In this document: positions 48,244 to 56,432 of the stretch, piece by piece
How the letters are laid out: every line of letters starts with the position of its first letter
Numbering within the stretch: position 1 is the stretch's first letter
Assembly (NCBI GenBank): GCA_963783945.1
Contig: CAWAPS010000032.1
Location: forward strand, 1,109,000-1,172,999
Source: CAWAPS01 sp963783945
GTDB lineage: Bacteria; Actinomycetota; Acidimicrobiia; Acidimicrobiales; Palsa-688
Length of the DNA: 64,000 nt
Direction of reading: 5' to 3'
The notes under the pieces: generated by a model
What the model saw: only the letters and a program-made list of their open reading frames with translations
Told to the model about the DNA's origin: nothing
Database searches by the model: none
Translations under genes and position numbers: made by a program

Positions 48244-48933
48244 ATGACGACGACATTGATCACCGGGGCGAACAAGGGTCTCGGTAAGGAGACGGCCCGC
48301 CAGCTCATCGCCGGCGGGCACACCGTGTGGATCGGCGCCCGCGACCAGACGCGCGGCCGGGCCGCCGCACAGGAGCTCGGCGGCCGCTTCGTCCAACTCG
48401 ACGTCACCGACGACGCGTCCGTGGCCGCCGCTTTCGCGACCGTAGGAGCGGACGGCGGACTCGACGTCGTTATCAACAACGCCGGTATCGGACTGGTCGC
48501 GCTCAACGGCCCGGAGGCAGTGAAAGTATTTGATACCAACGCCGTCGGCATCGTCCGAGTCACCGAGGCCGCACTCCCGTTACTGAAGCAGTCTGCCAAC
48601 CCCGTCGTGGTAAACCTCTCCAGCGCCCTCGGCTCGTTCTGGGCGAACCACGAGCCGTCTCGGCCCGCCTCCCACTTCTCGGCCATCGTCTACGCCGCCA
48701 GCAAGGCCGCCGTCTCGATGCTCACCGTGCAGTACGCCCGAGCCGTGCCGGACGTGAAGTTCAACGCCGTCGAGCCCGGCTACACCGCAACCGAGCTCGG
48801 CGGCACCGACCCCGCAACAAGCGGCGGACGGCCGGTCCAGATCAGCGCCCGGGTCATCGTCCGGATGGCCATGATCGGCAAGGACGGGCCCACCGGCACC
48901 TTCCAGGAGGACGACGTAGAGCTGGCCTGGTAG
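48244..48933 (+). CDS. Short-chain dehydrogenase/reductase
   Basis: 229 residues. Cofactor motif TGANKGLG, NNAG (INNAGIGLV) and catalytic YAASK. ATG 48244 (MTTTLITGANKGLG). Likely NADP-dependent carbonyl or alcohol oxidoreductase; divergent from the XRE regulator. Confidence 0.93.
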   Translation: MTTTLITGANKGLGKETARQLIAGGHTVWIGARDQTRGRAAAQELGGRFVQLDVTDDASVAAAFATVGADGGLDVVINNAGIGLVALNGPEAVKVFDTNAVGIVRVTEAALPLLKQSANPVVVNLSSALGSFWANHEPSRPASHFSAIVYAASKAAVSMLTVQYARAVPDVKFNAVEPGYTATELGGTDPATSGGRPVQISARVIVRMAMIGKDGPTGTFQEDDVELAW

Positions 48934-48969
48934 ACGGCAACCCGAACGGATTCCAACGCAGGCAAACAG

Positions 48970-49917
48970 GTGACCACTACCAACCCGGGCGCGGTGTTGA
49001 TCACCGGCCTGACCGGAGGACTCGGCTGGGCGACCGCGTTGGCGATGGCGAACCGCCCGGCGTCGGGAAGACCTGATCTCCTGTTTGTCGGACGGGAGGG
49101 TGAGGCCCTGGTGGCGGTGGCTGACGAGGCCCGAGCGGCTGGGGCGAACGTGCAGGCTCTCGGCTGCGACCTGTCACGGCTCAGCCAGGTACGAGTGGCG
49201 GCCGATAAGACCAAAGAACTCCTGGCCAGTGGCCAGGTACGGCCACTGCGGGGGCTCATCGCCAACGCTGGAATGATGAACAAGGACACCCGCACCGCCT
49301 CCGCCGACGGGTACGAGCTGACGTTCGCGGTCAACTATCTCGCCCACGCACAGCTCATCGAGGACCTACTGGACTCGTTCGCCACGCCAGCGCGGATCGT
49401 GCTGGTCGGCTCGAACACCTACCATGCCAACCTCGGACGCAAGATCCTCCGGGTGCAGCCAGCGCAATGGCGCGACCCCATCGACCTGGCGCAACCCGCC
49501 ACCAATGACACCCGCCCTTCGCTCAAGGCCGCGGGTGTCGCCTACTCCAACTCCAAGCTCGCGATCCTCTACTTCGCGCACGAGCTCCAACGGCGAGCCC
49601 CCGCGGGAATCAACGTCTCGGTTTTCGAGCCCGGGGTTATGCCCGGAACCGGTCTGGCCCGACAGGCCGGTCCCGCAGCCGAGCGCATCGGCCGCGGAAT
49701 CCAACGGCTGCCAGGCGTCGCCTCCCCGGCCAAGTCCGGACCACAGCTGGCGTCAATCGCCCTAGACCAACGCTGGGCGAACCTGCGCGACGGCGCCTTC
49801 GTCGTCCGAGACAAGCAACGGCAGGTGAAACTCTTCGCCAATGACGCCCAACGAGAATCCCGGCTCTGGGACGCCACCGCCGAGTTCCTGCAGGTGGCCA
49901 AGCGAGCCAACAACTGA
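48970..49917 (+). CDS. Short-chain dehydrogenase/reductase (retinol dehydrogenase-like)
   Basis: 315 residues from GTG 48970. Cofactor motif TGLTGGLGWATA, NAGMMNKD, catalytic YSNSK, and an extended C-terminus as in plant-like or retinol-type SDRs. Starts 36 bp after the previous SDR and is probably cotranscribed. Confidence 0.92.
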   Translation: MTTTNPGAVLITGLTGGLGWATALAMANRPASGRPDLLFVGREGEALVAVADEARAAGANVQALGCDLSRLSQVRVAADKTKELLASGQVRPLRGLIANAGMMNKDTRTASADGYELTFAVNYLAHAQLIEDLLDSFATPARIVLVGSNTYHANLGRKILRVQPAQWRDPIDLAQPATNDTRPSLKAAGVAYSNSKLAILYFAHELQRRAPAGINVSVFEPGVMPGTGLARQAGPAAERIGRGIQRLPGVASPAKSGPQLASIALDQRWANLRDGAFVVRDKQRQVKLFANDAQRESRLWDATAEFLQVAKRANN

Positions 49918-50962
49918 CCACAGTCGAAGCGGTATCACGGACCGGACCACAACATCCGAGCCTCTCGCTCCCTGACCCCTCGAGACTAGACGCAGACCCC
50001 GACGCATCGCGTCTGATCTGGAACATCGACGCGGCGGCCGCAGTGGCAATCAGCGGCAGTCCGGATCGATGGTGATGCCCACGGGCCCAGACGTCCGGGG
50101 TGAACGCCGACGGCTCGCCCATAATCACGTTGCAGAGAGTCCCCGATCCGCGCTGGCGGCGCGACCCTGATCGCCGGCTCCCGGGCGATATTCTGCGCTC
50201 CTCCGGCCGGCGGCAGAGGGGATGCGGCGCGGCCAGCCGACCGCCGACTCGGTCGCGTCTTTGGCGAGAGCCTTCCTGCCGTCGGCGCACGCGAGATAGA
50301 ACGCTCGGCTCGGGTATGGGTTCGATGCCAACCTGGACGACCTGAAGCTTGGTGATTCCATGATCGACGTAGATTCTCGGCTTCACGCCCTCGAAGGAGT
50401 AGCCCTGCAGTGGACAGGATGCCCAGTCAGCGATCCCTCACCGGCTAGTTGCTGTCAGATGGTGTAGCGAGCTGGGTGGGCCGTATGAACCCTGTCGAAT
50501 CGGCTCGTCCCCCGATCGGTCAGCGTGGATATTGCGGTCCGGGCGGGTTGGTTGTCGGACGATGAGGGGAGGAGAGACGCTATGGACGTCAGGGGGTAGG
50601 TCGTTCTCGTCACCGGGGCGTCGGTAAGGTGTCGGCGCGGCGACGGCCCGGTTGCTGGCGAGCGTCCGTCCGATCGCCGACCCGCCGGCTGCGCGTACCG
50701 GGGCCCGTCGGGCGGGTTCCGGTTCCTGACCCGGGGAAGCGGACCTGCGTCCCGCTCAGTCAGCCGAACGATCATGGCCGACTGCGCTGTTGAAGGGACC
50801 CGTCCGCTGACTTAGGCTGGGTTGAGAACCAGGAGGGTTCACTGGGATCCAGGTCGGTAGGCGATTTCCGGCCGGGAACGTCGATTCAGTAGTTTGCGTT
50901 GTCTGCGCCTCGGGGCTAAGAGTTCTACGTAGCACATTTTCGATTAACGTTAGGGACTATCA
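49918..50962. other. About 1 kb without an intact gene
   Basis: Frames on both strands are Arg/Pro-rich without motifs. The only recognisable coding trace is the broken SDR start at 50582. A short plus-strand stretch around 50310-50450 (FDANLDDLKLGDSMI) looks protein-like but was not identified. Confidence 0.5.
50582..50700 (+). pseudogene. SDR N-terminal fragment with stop and frameshift
   Basis: Reads MDVRG, stop (TAG), VVLVTGAS, then after a shift AATARLLASVRPIADP: the Rossmann entry of an SDR broken by one nonsense codon and one indel. Nothing beyond about 50700 continues it. Confidence 0.55.
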
Positions 50963-51784
50963 ATGCCGACGATTACAACCTCTGACGGGACCTCCATCTA
51001 CTATCGCGACTGGGGCACGGGGGACCCCATCGTCTTTTCGCACGGCTGGCCGTTGACCGGGGCAGCGTGGGAAGCCCAGATGCTGTTTTTCAACGCTCAG
51101 GGTTACCGCACGATCGCGCACGACCGGCGTGGCAACGGCTACTCCGACCAGCCGGGTTTCGGCAATGACGTCGACACCTGGGCCGACGACTTGGACAACC
51201 TCATCACCGCCCTCGACCTGCACGATGTCGTCCTCGTGGGGCACTCCACTGGCGGTGGTGAACTTGCCCGCTACATCTCGCGACATGGCACTTCACGGCT
51301 CGCCAAGATGGTCCTTCAGGACTCGATTGTTCCCAACATGACGCAGAGCGACACCAACCCTGACGGCGCGCCCGTTGCGGTGATTGACAGCATCCGCGCC
51401 GGAGTGGCAAACGATCGCTCGACGTTCTTCCAGGGCTTGTCCGAACCTTTCTTCGGCGCGAACCGACCGGGTTCCACTGCCACCCAGGGCATGCGTGACT
51501 TGTTTTGGTTCCAAGGTTTGTTGGGAGGCGCCAGGGCTCAGTACGACACGACCTACAGCTGGCAAATTGACTACACCGACGACATAGCCAAGTGCGACGT
51601 CCCGTTGCTCGTCATCCACTGTGAAGACGACCAGATCGTGCCGATAGCGCCGACCGGCAAGGCTGTGCCAACAATCGTTCCTCACACGATCTTGAAAGTG
51701 TATCCCGGAGGCTCCCACGGAATTGCGATCGTCGATCCCGGCAAAATAAACGCCGACCTTCTTGAGTTCATCAGGGGCGAGTAG
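50963..51784 (+). CDS. Alpha/beta hydrolase, cofactor-free haloperoxidase-like
   Basis: 273 residues. FSHGWPLTGAAWEAQM and DRRGNGYSDQP, nucleophile elbow GHSTGGGE (Ser), catalytic Asp in CEDDQIVPI and His in PGGSHGIAIV. This is the non-haem chloroperoxidase/arylesterase group. Lower GC and different codon use than the core genome suggest transfer. Upstream 170 bp is AT-richer (AGCACATTTTCGATTAACG) and likely carries its promoter. Confidence 0.93.
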   Translation: MPTITTSDGTSIYYRDWGTGDPIVFSHGWPLTGAAWEAQMLFFNAQGYRTIAHDRRGNGYSDQPGFGNDVDTWADDLDNLITALDLHDVVLVGHSTGGGELARYISRHGTSRLAKMVLQDSIVPNMTQSDTNPDGAPVAVIDSIRAGVANDRSTFFQGLSEPFFGANRPGSTATQGMRDLFWFQGLLGGARAQYDTTYSWQIDYTDDIAKCDVPLLVIHCEDDQIVPIAPTGKAVPTIVPHTILKVYPGGSHGIAIVDPGKINADLLEFIRGE

Positions 51785-52048
51785 GACGTACTCCGCGAGC
51801 GGCCACGACTCACATCGCTCAAGACCCACGCAGCCAACACGTCGTCGCTGCCGACCTGCGGTTCAGACCGGCCCTTTTCATCCCGGCAATCGGGGGGGTC
51901 TGCATCCGAGACAGCGCGCCGTCGAGGCCCGAAGCGCGCCAGATCGACGGTGTTGTGCTCGGCCAGCTCGTCGACGACGAGCGCCGTAGACTCGCCCAGA
52001 ACGTCGCTCCCGGGCATCCCAGAATCGCGGTCGGCTCGCGTCCTCTAT
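51785..52048. other. Intergenic before element right end, nothing recognised
   Basis: No gene or clear hairpin seen. It leads into the repeat block that starts at 52049. Confidence 0.5.
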
Positions 52049-52265
52049 CGCCGGTTTGCGGACGTAGTCAGGTCCGAGCCTGCAGCTGGTCGGCGCCGGC
52101 TTCGCTTTCTCCGTGATTTCGAGGTCGGTGGGTCACGTGTGGGTCACGAAGCGGAATTCCAGACGCTTCCAGAGGCACAAACTGCCAGGTCAGGCCACCA
52201 TTCTGTCGGGCGGGACAACTGCACTGATAATGCTGAGGTCGGTGGTTCGATTCCACCTGGCCCCA
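52049..52265 (+). mobile_element. Right attachment site of tandem element (attR-like, site C)
   Basis: Repeat block matching 38301-38472, with paired GGGTCACG at 52130 and 52141, then core GCACTGATAATGCTGAGGT (52221-52239) and a tRNA-Ile 3' half ending at 52265. Its T arm GGTGG-TTCGATT-CCACC and 5-nt variable loop are canonical, and a terminator-like hairpin follows, so this is probably the original chromosomal 3' half of the tRNA displaced by integration. Confidence 0.75.
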
Positions 52266-52266
52266 C

Positions 52267-52289
52267 TGGTCAGAATGGCAGGCTGACCA
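52267..52289 (+). terminator. Hairpin after displaced tRNA 3' half
   Basis: TGGTCAG (52267-52273) / CTGACCA (52283-52289) with a 9-nt loop, one base after the tRNA 3' half. Fits a former tRNA terminator. Confidence 0.5.
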
Positions 52290-52505
52290 GCACTCCTCCG
52301 GGGTACGGGGGCGGTCGGCGGGGTCCAGGGAGGCCTTTCGCCGCGATCGCGCCGCGATGAACCGCGGCGAATCCCTGTTTCGAGGGGGCTAATTCCGGAG
52401 CTGATTCGCGACGCACTGATAGTGGAACGGCATGACTGAAACCTGCCGTCCTGGCAGAAACCGCCAACCGGTCCCCTGAGATGTGGACGTCAGCGAAGGA
52501 ACGGG
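52290..52505. other. Intergenic, nothing recognised
   Basis: About 215 bp between the hairpin and the excisionase-like gene; no motif seen. Confidence 0.4.
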
Positions 52506-53027
52506 ATGGGCGACAGCCTGCCGGAGCTTTGGGACATCGATCGTGTTTGCGCCCACCTGTCGTGCTCCAAGCACCTCGTGTACCGGCTCACACGGGAGCG
52601 TCGGATCCGGTTCGTGCGGGTAGCCAAAGGGCTCCGCTTCTGGGCGGCTTCTGTAGCCACTTGGCTGGAGGTTGAGTCCGTGCCGGCTCGAATACTAGAG
52701 CCCGTGCCCTCGCGTCCGCGCCAAGGGGCAATATCGAGCGGTGCTGGAGATCCCGCCACTGCCCGATTCGACGATCTTGCTGGCCGAGGTCGGCTCTATT
52801 GCGCACGGGCACCGGACCGCCCGGCTGGGAGGAGCATGACGAGATCGGCGTCGTGGTCGAGACACCCACACAGGTGCTCGGTCTTGCAGAAGGAGGGTTG
52901 CGCAGCGTCATGCAGCGCACCCAGCCCGAGGGATCACGGTCGGGTCCGGGCGACACCGATCGAACCTTGGGTGCGAACCCCACCGAGGGCCCCCGATGTG
53001 CAGCTTGGGAGTGATCCGGCCGGATGA
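52506..53027 (+). CDS. Excisionase-like helix-turn-helix protein (HTH_17), doubtful C-terminus
   Basis: The first about 60 residues (LWDIDRVCAHLSCSKHLVYRL, then RIRFVRVAKGLRFWAASVATWL; quoted in parts) match MerR-like excisionase domains used by integrative elements. Excisionases are usually 60-80 residues; the remaining about 110 here are Arg/Ser/Pro-rich and unlike any family, while a neighbouring frame reads IPPLPDSTILLAEVGSIAHG, so a shift near 52740 is likely. ATG 52506 follows AAGGAACGGG. It lies 240 bp from attachment site C. Confidence 0.65.
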   Translation: MGDSLPELWDIDRVCAHLSCSKHLVYRLTRERRIRFVRVAKGLRFWAASVATWLEVESVPARILEPVPSRPRQGAISSGAGDPATARFDDLAGRGRLYCARAPDRPAGRSMTRSASWSRHPHRCSVLQKEGCAASCSAPSPRDHGRVRATPIEPWVRTPPRAPDVQLGSDPAG

Positions 53028-53168
53028 GGAGCCTGTCCCGAAAACAGGTAGAGGTGTGAGCCTTTGGGCCGCCGCGGCGATCCGGTTTGAAGGGGCCGCG
53101 ACCGCAATTAGGGGGTGCTGAGCAGGCGCGACCGGAGGGGTTGACGAGAGCGGCAACCCGGTCTTCTC

Positions 53169-53384
53169 GTGCTGAACGAACCAGAACCCAGGTTGAACCG
53201 AGCGGTGATCGAACCCCTCGCCGAGCTCGTCACTATCGCAGCCGAGAACAGCCAGGTCATCGTGACCCCCCACTCTGACCTCCTCGCTGATCGTCTGAGC
53301 TCCGAGGGAGCGACTCATGTCCGGCTCACCCGTTCTGCCCAAAGAGCCACCACCTTGAGCGGGAGAGAGTCTGAGGCCGGTTAG
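53169..53384 (+). pseudogene. AAA_21-type ATPase, C-terminal fragment
   Basis: 71 residues starting at the Walker B-like LNEPEP, then LAELVTIAAENSQVIVTPHSD (quoted in part: AAENSQVIVTPHSDLLADRL), the pattern of RecF/OLD-like predicted ATPases. The Walker A half is absent upstream. Confidence 0.55.
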
Positions 53385-53743
53385 AACCGATACCCCCTCC
53401 CTCCACCAGCCGCAGGGTCGCCCACATTGCCACAGGGGCAACCACACATGCTCAGCGCGAGAACGACGGCGCCTTTGATTACGACGGCGTACACCCAGGC
53501 ACTCGTACACGGCGCGATCTGCGATCTCAGTCCGGGGAGAGAAGGCTAGGCGCCGGGTTAGCAAGGACCTCCTCAAGCCGCCGTAGCTCATCCTGCTCCG
53601 CCGCGCTTAGCGGGCTGGTCTACCTCTGTTGCGGAAGTTCTGCTATCCGCTCGGCGGATCCAGCGAAGACCTCAGCAAATTCCTTAGGTGTCCGGGCGAG
53701 GACTCAGCGTGAACCACATGGCGTCCGTACCCAGGACACTGTC
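53385..53743. other. Intergenic, only a weak coding trace
   Basis: On the minus strand about 53690-53525 reads RTPKEFAEVFAGSAERIAEL, stop, SPLSAAEQDELRRLEEVL, which looks like a decayed helical protein but was not identified. No intact gene. Confidence 0.4.
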
Positions 53744-53774
53744 ACTTGATCTGTGTTCAAAGCGGTGCTAGCAC
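53744..53774 (+). promoter_or_regulatory. Promoter with dyad operator, probably leaderless transcript
   Basis: TTGATC at 53746-53751 (-35), 17-bp spacer, TAGCAC at 53769-53774 (-10). The first transcribed base would fall at or next to ATG 53782, so the mRNA is probably leaderless. The -35 and spacer hold the dyad TTGANCANTGNTCAA-like element (TTGATCTGTGTTCAA), shared with 56309 and, weaker, 56128. Confidence 0.65.
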
Positions 53775-53781
53775 TTAACAG

Positions 53782-54573
53782 ATGGAACTCGATCGGTACG
53801 GTCCTTGGGCGCTCATCGTCGGAGGCTCGGAAGGCATAGGCGCATCCCTCGCCCGCAAGCTTGCTGCTAAGAGGTTCAATATCGTGATAGTCGCCCGGAA
53901 ACACGGGCCGCTCGCAGAGGTAGCGGACGACGTCCGTGCGATGGGGGTCGAGGTCCGCACCGTTTCGGCGGATCTGAGCAAGCCCGATGCGCTCGAAAAG
54001 GTTCGCGCCGCGACCGACGACATCGAAGTGGGTTTCCTGATCTACAACGCCGGTGCCAACGAGACGCGCGGCGACTTTCTCGAGCTTGATCCGGAGGTCT
54101 ACCGCGCCGTGATCGCTATCAACGTTGTCGGCCAGGCCGAGTTCGTCCGCCATTATGGCGCCCTGATGCAGGCGCGCGGCCATGGTGGCATCATCCTGGC
54201 TGGCTCCTCGTCGAACTTCCTCGGCTCGCCGACGTTGGCGACTTATACCGGGGCGAAGGCCTTCAGCCGTGTCTTCAGTGAGTCGCTGTGGGCCGAATGC
54301 GAGCCGATGGGCATCGACGTCCTCCACATAGTGATCAACTTCACCGACACGCCCGCGATGCAGCGGGCGGGTATGGACACCGCCATGGCGCAGCCGCCCG
54401 ATGAGGTCGCTCAGCTGTCACTCGACAACATGAGGAACGGCCCGATCCTGATCCTCGGCGGTGAAAGGGGGCTCGACATGGCGATCAAGCGAAGCGGGCT
54501 CATCAATCGGGCCGAATTGGTCAGGACGATCGCGACACCTCGGCGTGAGGATATTCCCAGCCGCAAAACCTGA
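53782..54573 (+). CDS. Short-chain dehydrogenase/reductase
   Basis: 263 residues. Cofactor motif VGGSEGIGASLARKL, IYNAGANE and catalytic YTGAKAFSRVF. No ribosome site precedes the ATG, in keeping with leaderless initiation. The protein is closest in type to SDRs annotated as acting on steroid or fatty acyl chains, but the substrate is not readable. GC is below the core genome. Confidence 0.92.
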   Translation: MELDRYGPWALIVGGSEGIGASLARKLAAKRFNIVIVARKHGPLAEVADDVRAMGVEVRTVSADLSKPDALEKVRAATDDIEVGFLIYNAGANETRGDFLELDPEVYRAVIAINVVGQAEFVRHYGALMQARGHGGIILAGSSSNFLGSPTLATYTGAKAFSRVFSESLWAECEPMGIDVLHIVINFTDTPAMQRAGMDTAMAQPPDEVAQLSLDNMRNGPILILGGERGLDMAIKRSGLINRAELVRTIATPRREDIPSRKT

Positions 54574-54834
54574 GATGGGCCGGGCCTACCGGGGGCCCGT
54601 TGCACAGTCAAGAATGGCGTTCGATGATTGCTTGAGAGGCTGGGCCAATTCGGGGATTTTCCGCCCACTCAATGCCGGGGAGATTTGCGAACCGGGAGCG
54701 AGTGTGAGGGGTGTCTCTTGGGAGCGTGATGGCATAGCCGTTCGGGCGGATCGCGGCTAGATGGACCTGATGGCCCTCACCGCCCGGGCCCTCCAAGACG
54801 TCGAGGAGCGTGAGCGCTCCTCGACGGTGCGCAA

Positions 54835-55377
54835 GTCGGGCACATAGACCTCTTCGTCGACACCCCGTTGGAGCTGCTCGACCGCCACCTCGAAGCCAAT
54901 GTGATGGCCCCCTCTCGCCCTCATCAAAGAGTTCCGGCCCGGGATGCTCGAGCGGGCGTCGGGGCGACAGTGAACATCTCGTCAGGGGCTGGCACCCATG
55001 ACCCGAACGGCCTGGCGGGCAGCGGCGGCTGGGGCCTGGGCTACGGCATCGGCAAGGGCGTCCTGCTCCGGGTGGCCGGCATCCTGGCCCTGGAGGTGGC
55101 TGACACTGCCATCCGTACCTACAGCGTCCTACCCGGTTTCATCGCCACCGAGCGGATGTCCCAGGACATGGCCGAGTTCGGTTTCGACGCCGCCTCTGGT
55201 CCCCCGCCCGATGTGGTCGGTGCTGCCGTGGTGTGGATCCTCGCCCATCCTGACGCGGCCGAGGGCTACACCGTGGCCAACGGTCGCAACGTCGAGGCCC
55301 AGGAGGTCTGCGTCAGCGAGAGCCTGCTCCCGGACTGGCCCACCCCCGACCGGCCGCCCGCCTACCAGGGGGGATGA
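54835..55377 (+). pseudogene. 5'-truncated SDR with two compensating frameshifts
   Basis: Begins abruptly at VGHIDLFVDTPLELL, lacking the cofactor-binding N-terminus (a stop lies just upstream). It continues NVMAP, then LALIKEFRPGMLERASG in the +1 frame between about 54914 and 54963, then ATVNISSGAG, YGIGKG and VLPGFIATERMS in the first frame. Indels sit in a C run and a G run. The cofactor loss argues for a true remnant. Confidence 0.7.
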
Positions 55378-55446
55378 TCCGCCGGGCCTCGGTTCGGCGG
55401 CTGTCGGGGCCCCGGGGGTAGTCGACCCCTGGCCCGCGGCTCGACG

Positions 55447-56103
55447 CTAGGACCCCGACAGGGCGACACCGAGGCCCCGGAGAACGATCTCACCTCGAGC
55501 ACAGAGGGACATGCGCAACCACGACGCCGAACGATTCCCCGCGCCCCACCGGTTGATCGCCTCCATGGTCACCGCCGACAGGATGGCCGCTGCTTCTTCG
55601 AGCTCGACCTTGGCCCCGAGCTCGCCCCGCTTCCTCCCATGACGTAGCAGTGCTTCGAAGGCGTCACTGAGGCGGGGTCCGGCCGCCGTCGCCGGAGTCA
55701 GTTGCGACTGCAGACCCAAGGCCGCAGCTCGCAGGGCAGCCGTCCTCGGGGCACGCGCAACCCGGCGGGCCATGGAAGTCATCACCTGGCGGGTCAGCGG
55801 CTGCAGGGGGGTCCCCTGGCGCACGCCGTTGTCGACCTCGTCGATCATGGCTTGGACCGTCGCCGAGCTCATCTCCAGCAAGACCTCTTCTTTGCTGGCG
55901 AAATGGAAGTAGAAGGTGCCCTTGCTGACTCCCGCGGCGCTGGCGATGTCGGCCGCGGTGGTCGTCTCATAGGCCTCGTCGAAGTCGCCTTCGCTCCACA
56001 GGGCCAACGCGGCGACGATCAAGGCCCGCCGGGTCTCACGGGATCTGGTGTTGACCAGGGTGGCCCGCTGCCTCGGCGGGGTGCGGGTGCGCAGCGGTGG
56101 CAC
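55447..56103 (-). CDS. TetR family transcriptional regulator
   Basis: 218 residues. TTAADIASAAGVSKGTFYFHFASKEEVL is the helix-turn-helix (parts: ADIASAAGVSKGTFYFHF, ASKEEVLLEM); the C-terminal helices form the ligand pocket. GTG 56103. Divergent from the SDR at 56433; dyad elements occur in front of both and in front of the SDR at 53782. Confidence 0.93.
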   Translation of the reverse strand: MPPLRTRTPPRQRATLVNTRSRETRRALIVAALALWSEGDFDEAYETTTAADIASAAGVSKGTFYFHFASKEEVLLEMSSATVQAMIDEVDNGVRQGTPLQPLTRQVMTSMARRVARAPRTAALRAAALGLQSQLTPATAAGPRLSDAFEALLRHGRKRGELGAKVELEEAAAILSAVTMEAINRWGAGNRSASWLRMSLCARGEIVLRGLGVALSGS

Positions 56104-56127
56104 CGCACAATTCTATCCACCCCGCGT

Positions 56128-56142
56128 TTAACCAATGTTCAA
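56128..56142. promoter_or_regulatory. Dyad operator candidate upstream of tetR
   Basis: TTAACCAATGTTCAA, matching TTGANCANTGNTCAA with one change, 25 bp upstream of the tetR start. Suggests autoregulation. Confidence 0.5.
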
Positions 56143-56306
56143 TAGCCGAATGCAATACCTGACTTAACCGCCACGCCCGCGACGAGGTGCTTGGTGCCAT
56201 CTCAAAGCGCGCAAACATGGCCTGACGCGCCAATAGATCCGTCAGAGCCTCCCTCGGTGCCCCGGGTGCCTTCCACGTGCTCGGCGCCTGCTGTACGAGG
56301 ATAGGT

Positions 56307-56337
56307 ACTTGATCAGTGTTCAAATAGGTGCTATAAA
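56307..56337 (+). promoter_or_regulatory. Promoter with dyad operator for SDR
   Basis: TTGATC (56309-56314), 17-bp spacer, TATAAA (56332-56337): a near-consensus promoter about 95 bp before the TTG start. The dyad TTGATCAGTGTTCAA covers the -35. Over 27 bases it matches the element at 53744 with three differences. Confidence 0.72.
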
Positions 56338-56432
56338 GTAGCAGGTGCCTGCTGGATCCGAGCGGGGCGAGTCGGCAGATCGGCGAGACTGAAGCCAGTT
56401 ACGTTGATCGTCGGCCATCCGAGAAGGAGTCG

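Noticed and set aside
49637..50386. 249-codon minus-strand frame after the second SDR
   Set aside because: Half of it mirrors the SDR; the rest has no motif.
33132..52220. Integrase gene for the tandem elements
   Set aside because: I searched both strands for the tyrosine-recombinase R-H-R-Y pattern and for serine-recombinase motifs; none is readable.
52068..52256. Minus-strand frame starting MESNHRPQHYQCS
   Set aside because: The sequence is a reverse reading of the tRNA-Ile 3' half, a well-known artefact type.
52908..53591. 227-codon minus-strand frame
   Set aside because: Motif-free; overlaps the ATPase fragment, which has a recognisable Walker B region on the other strand.
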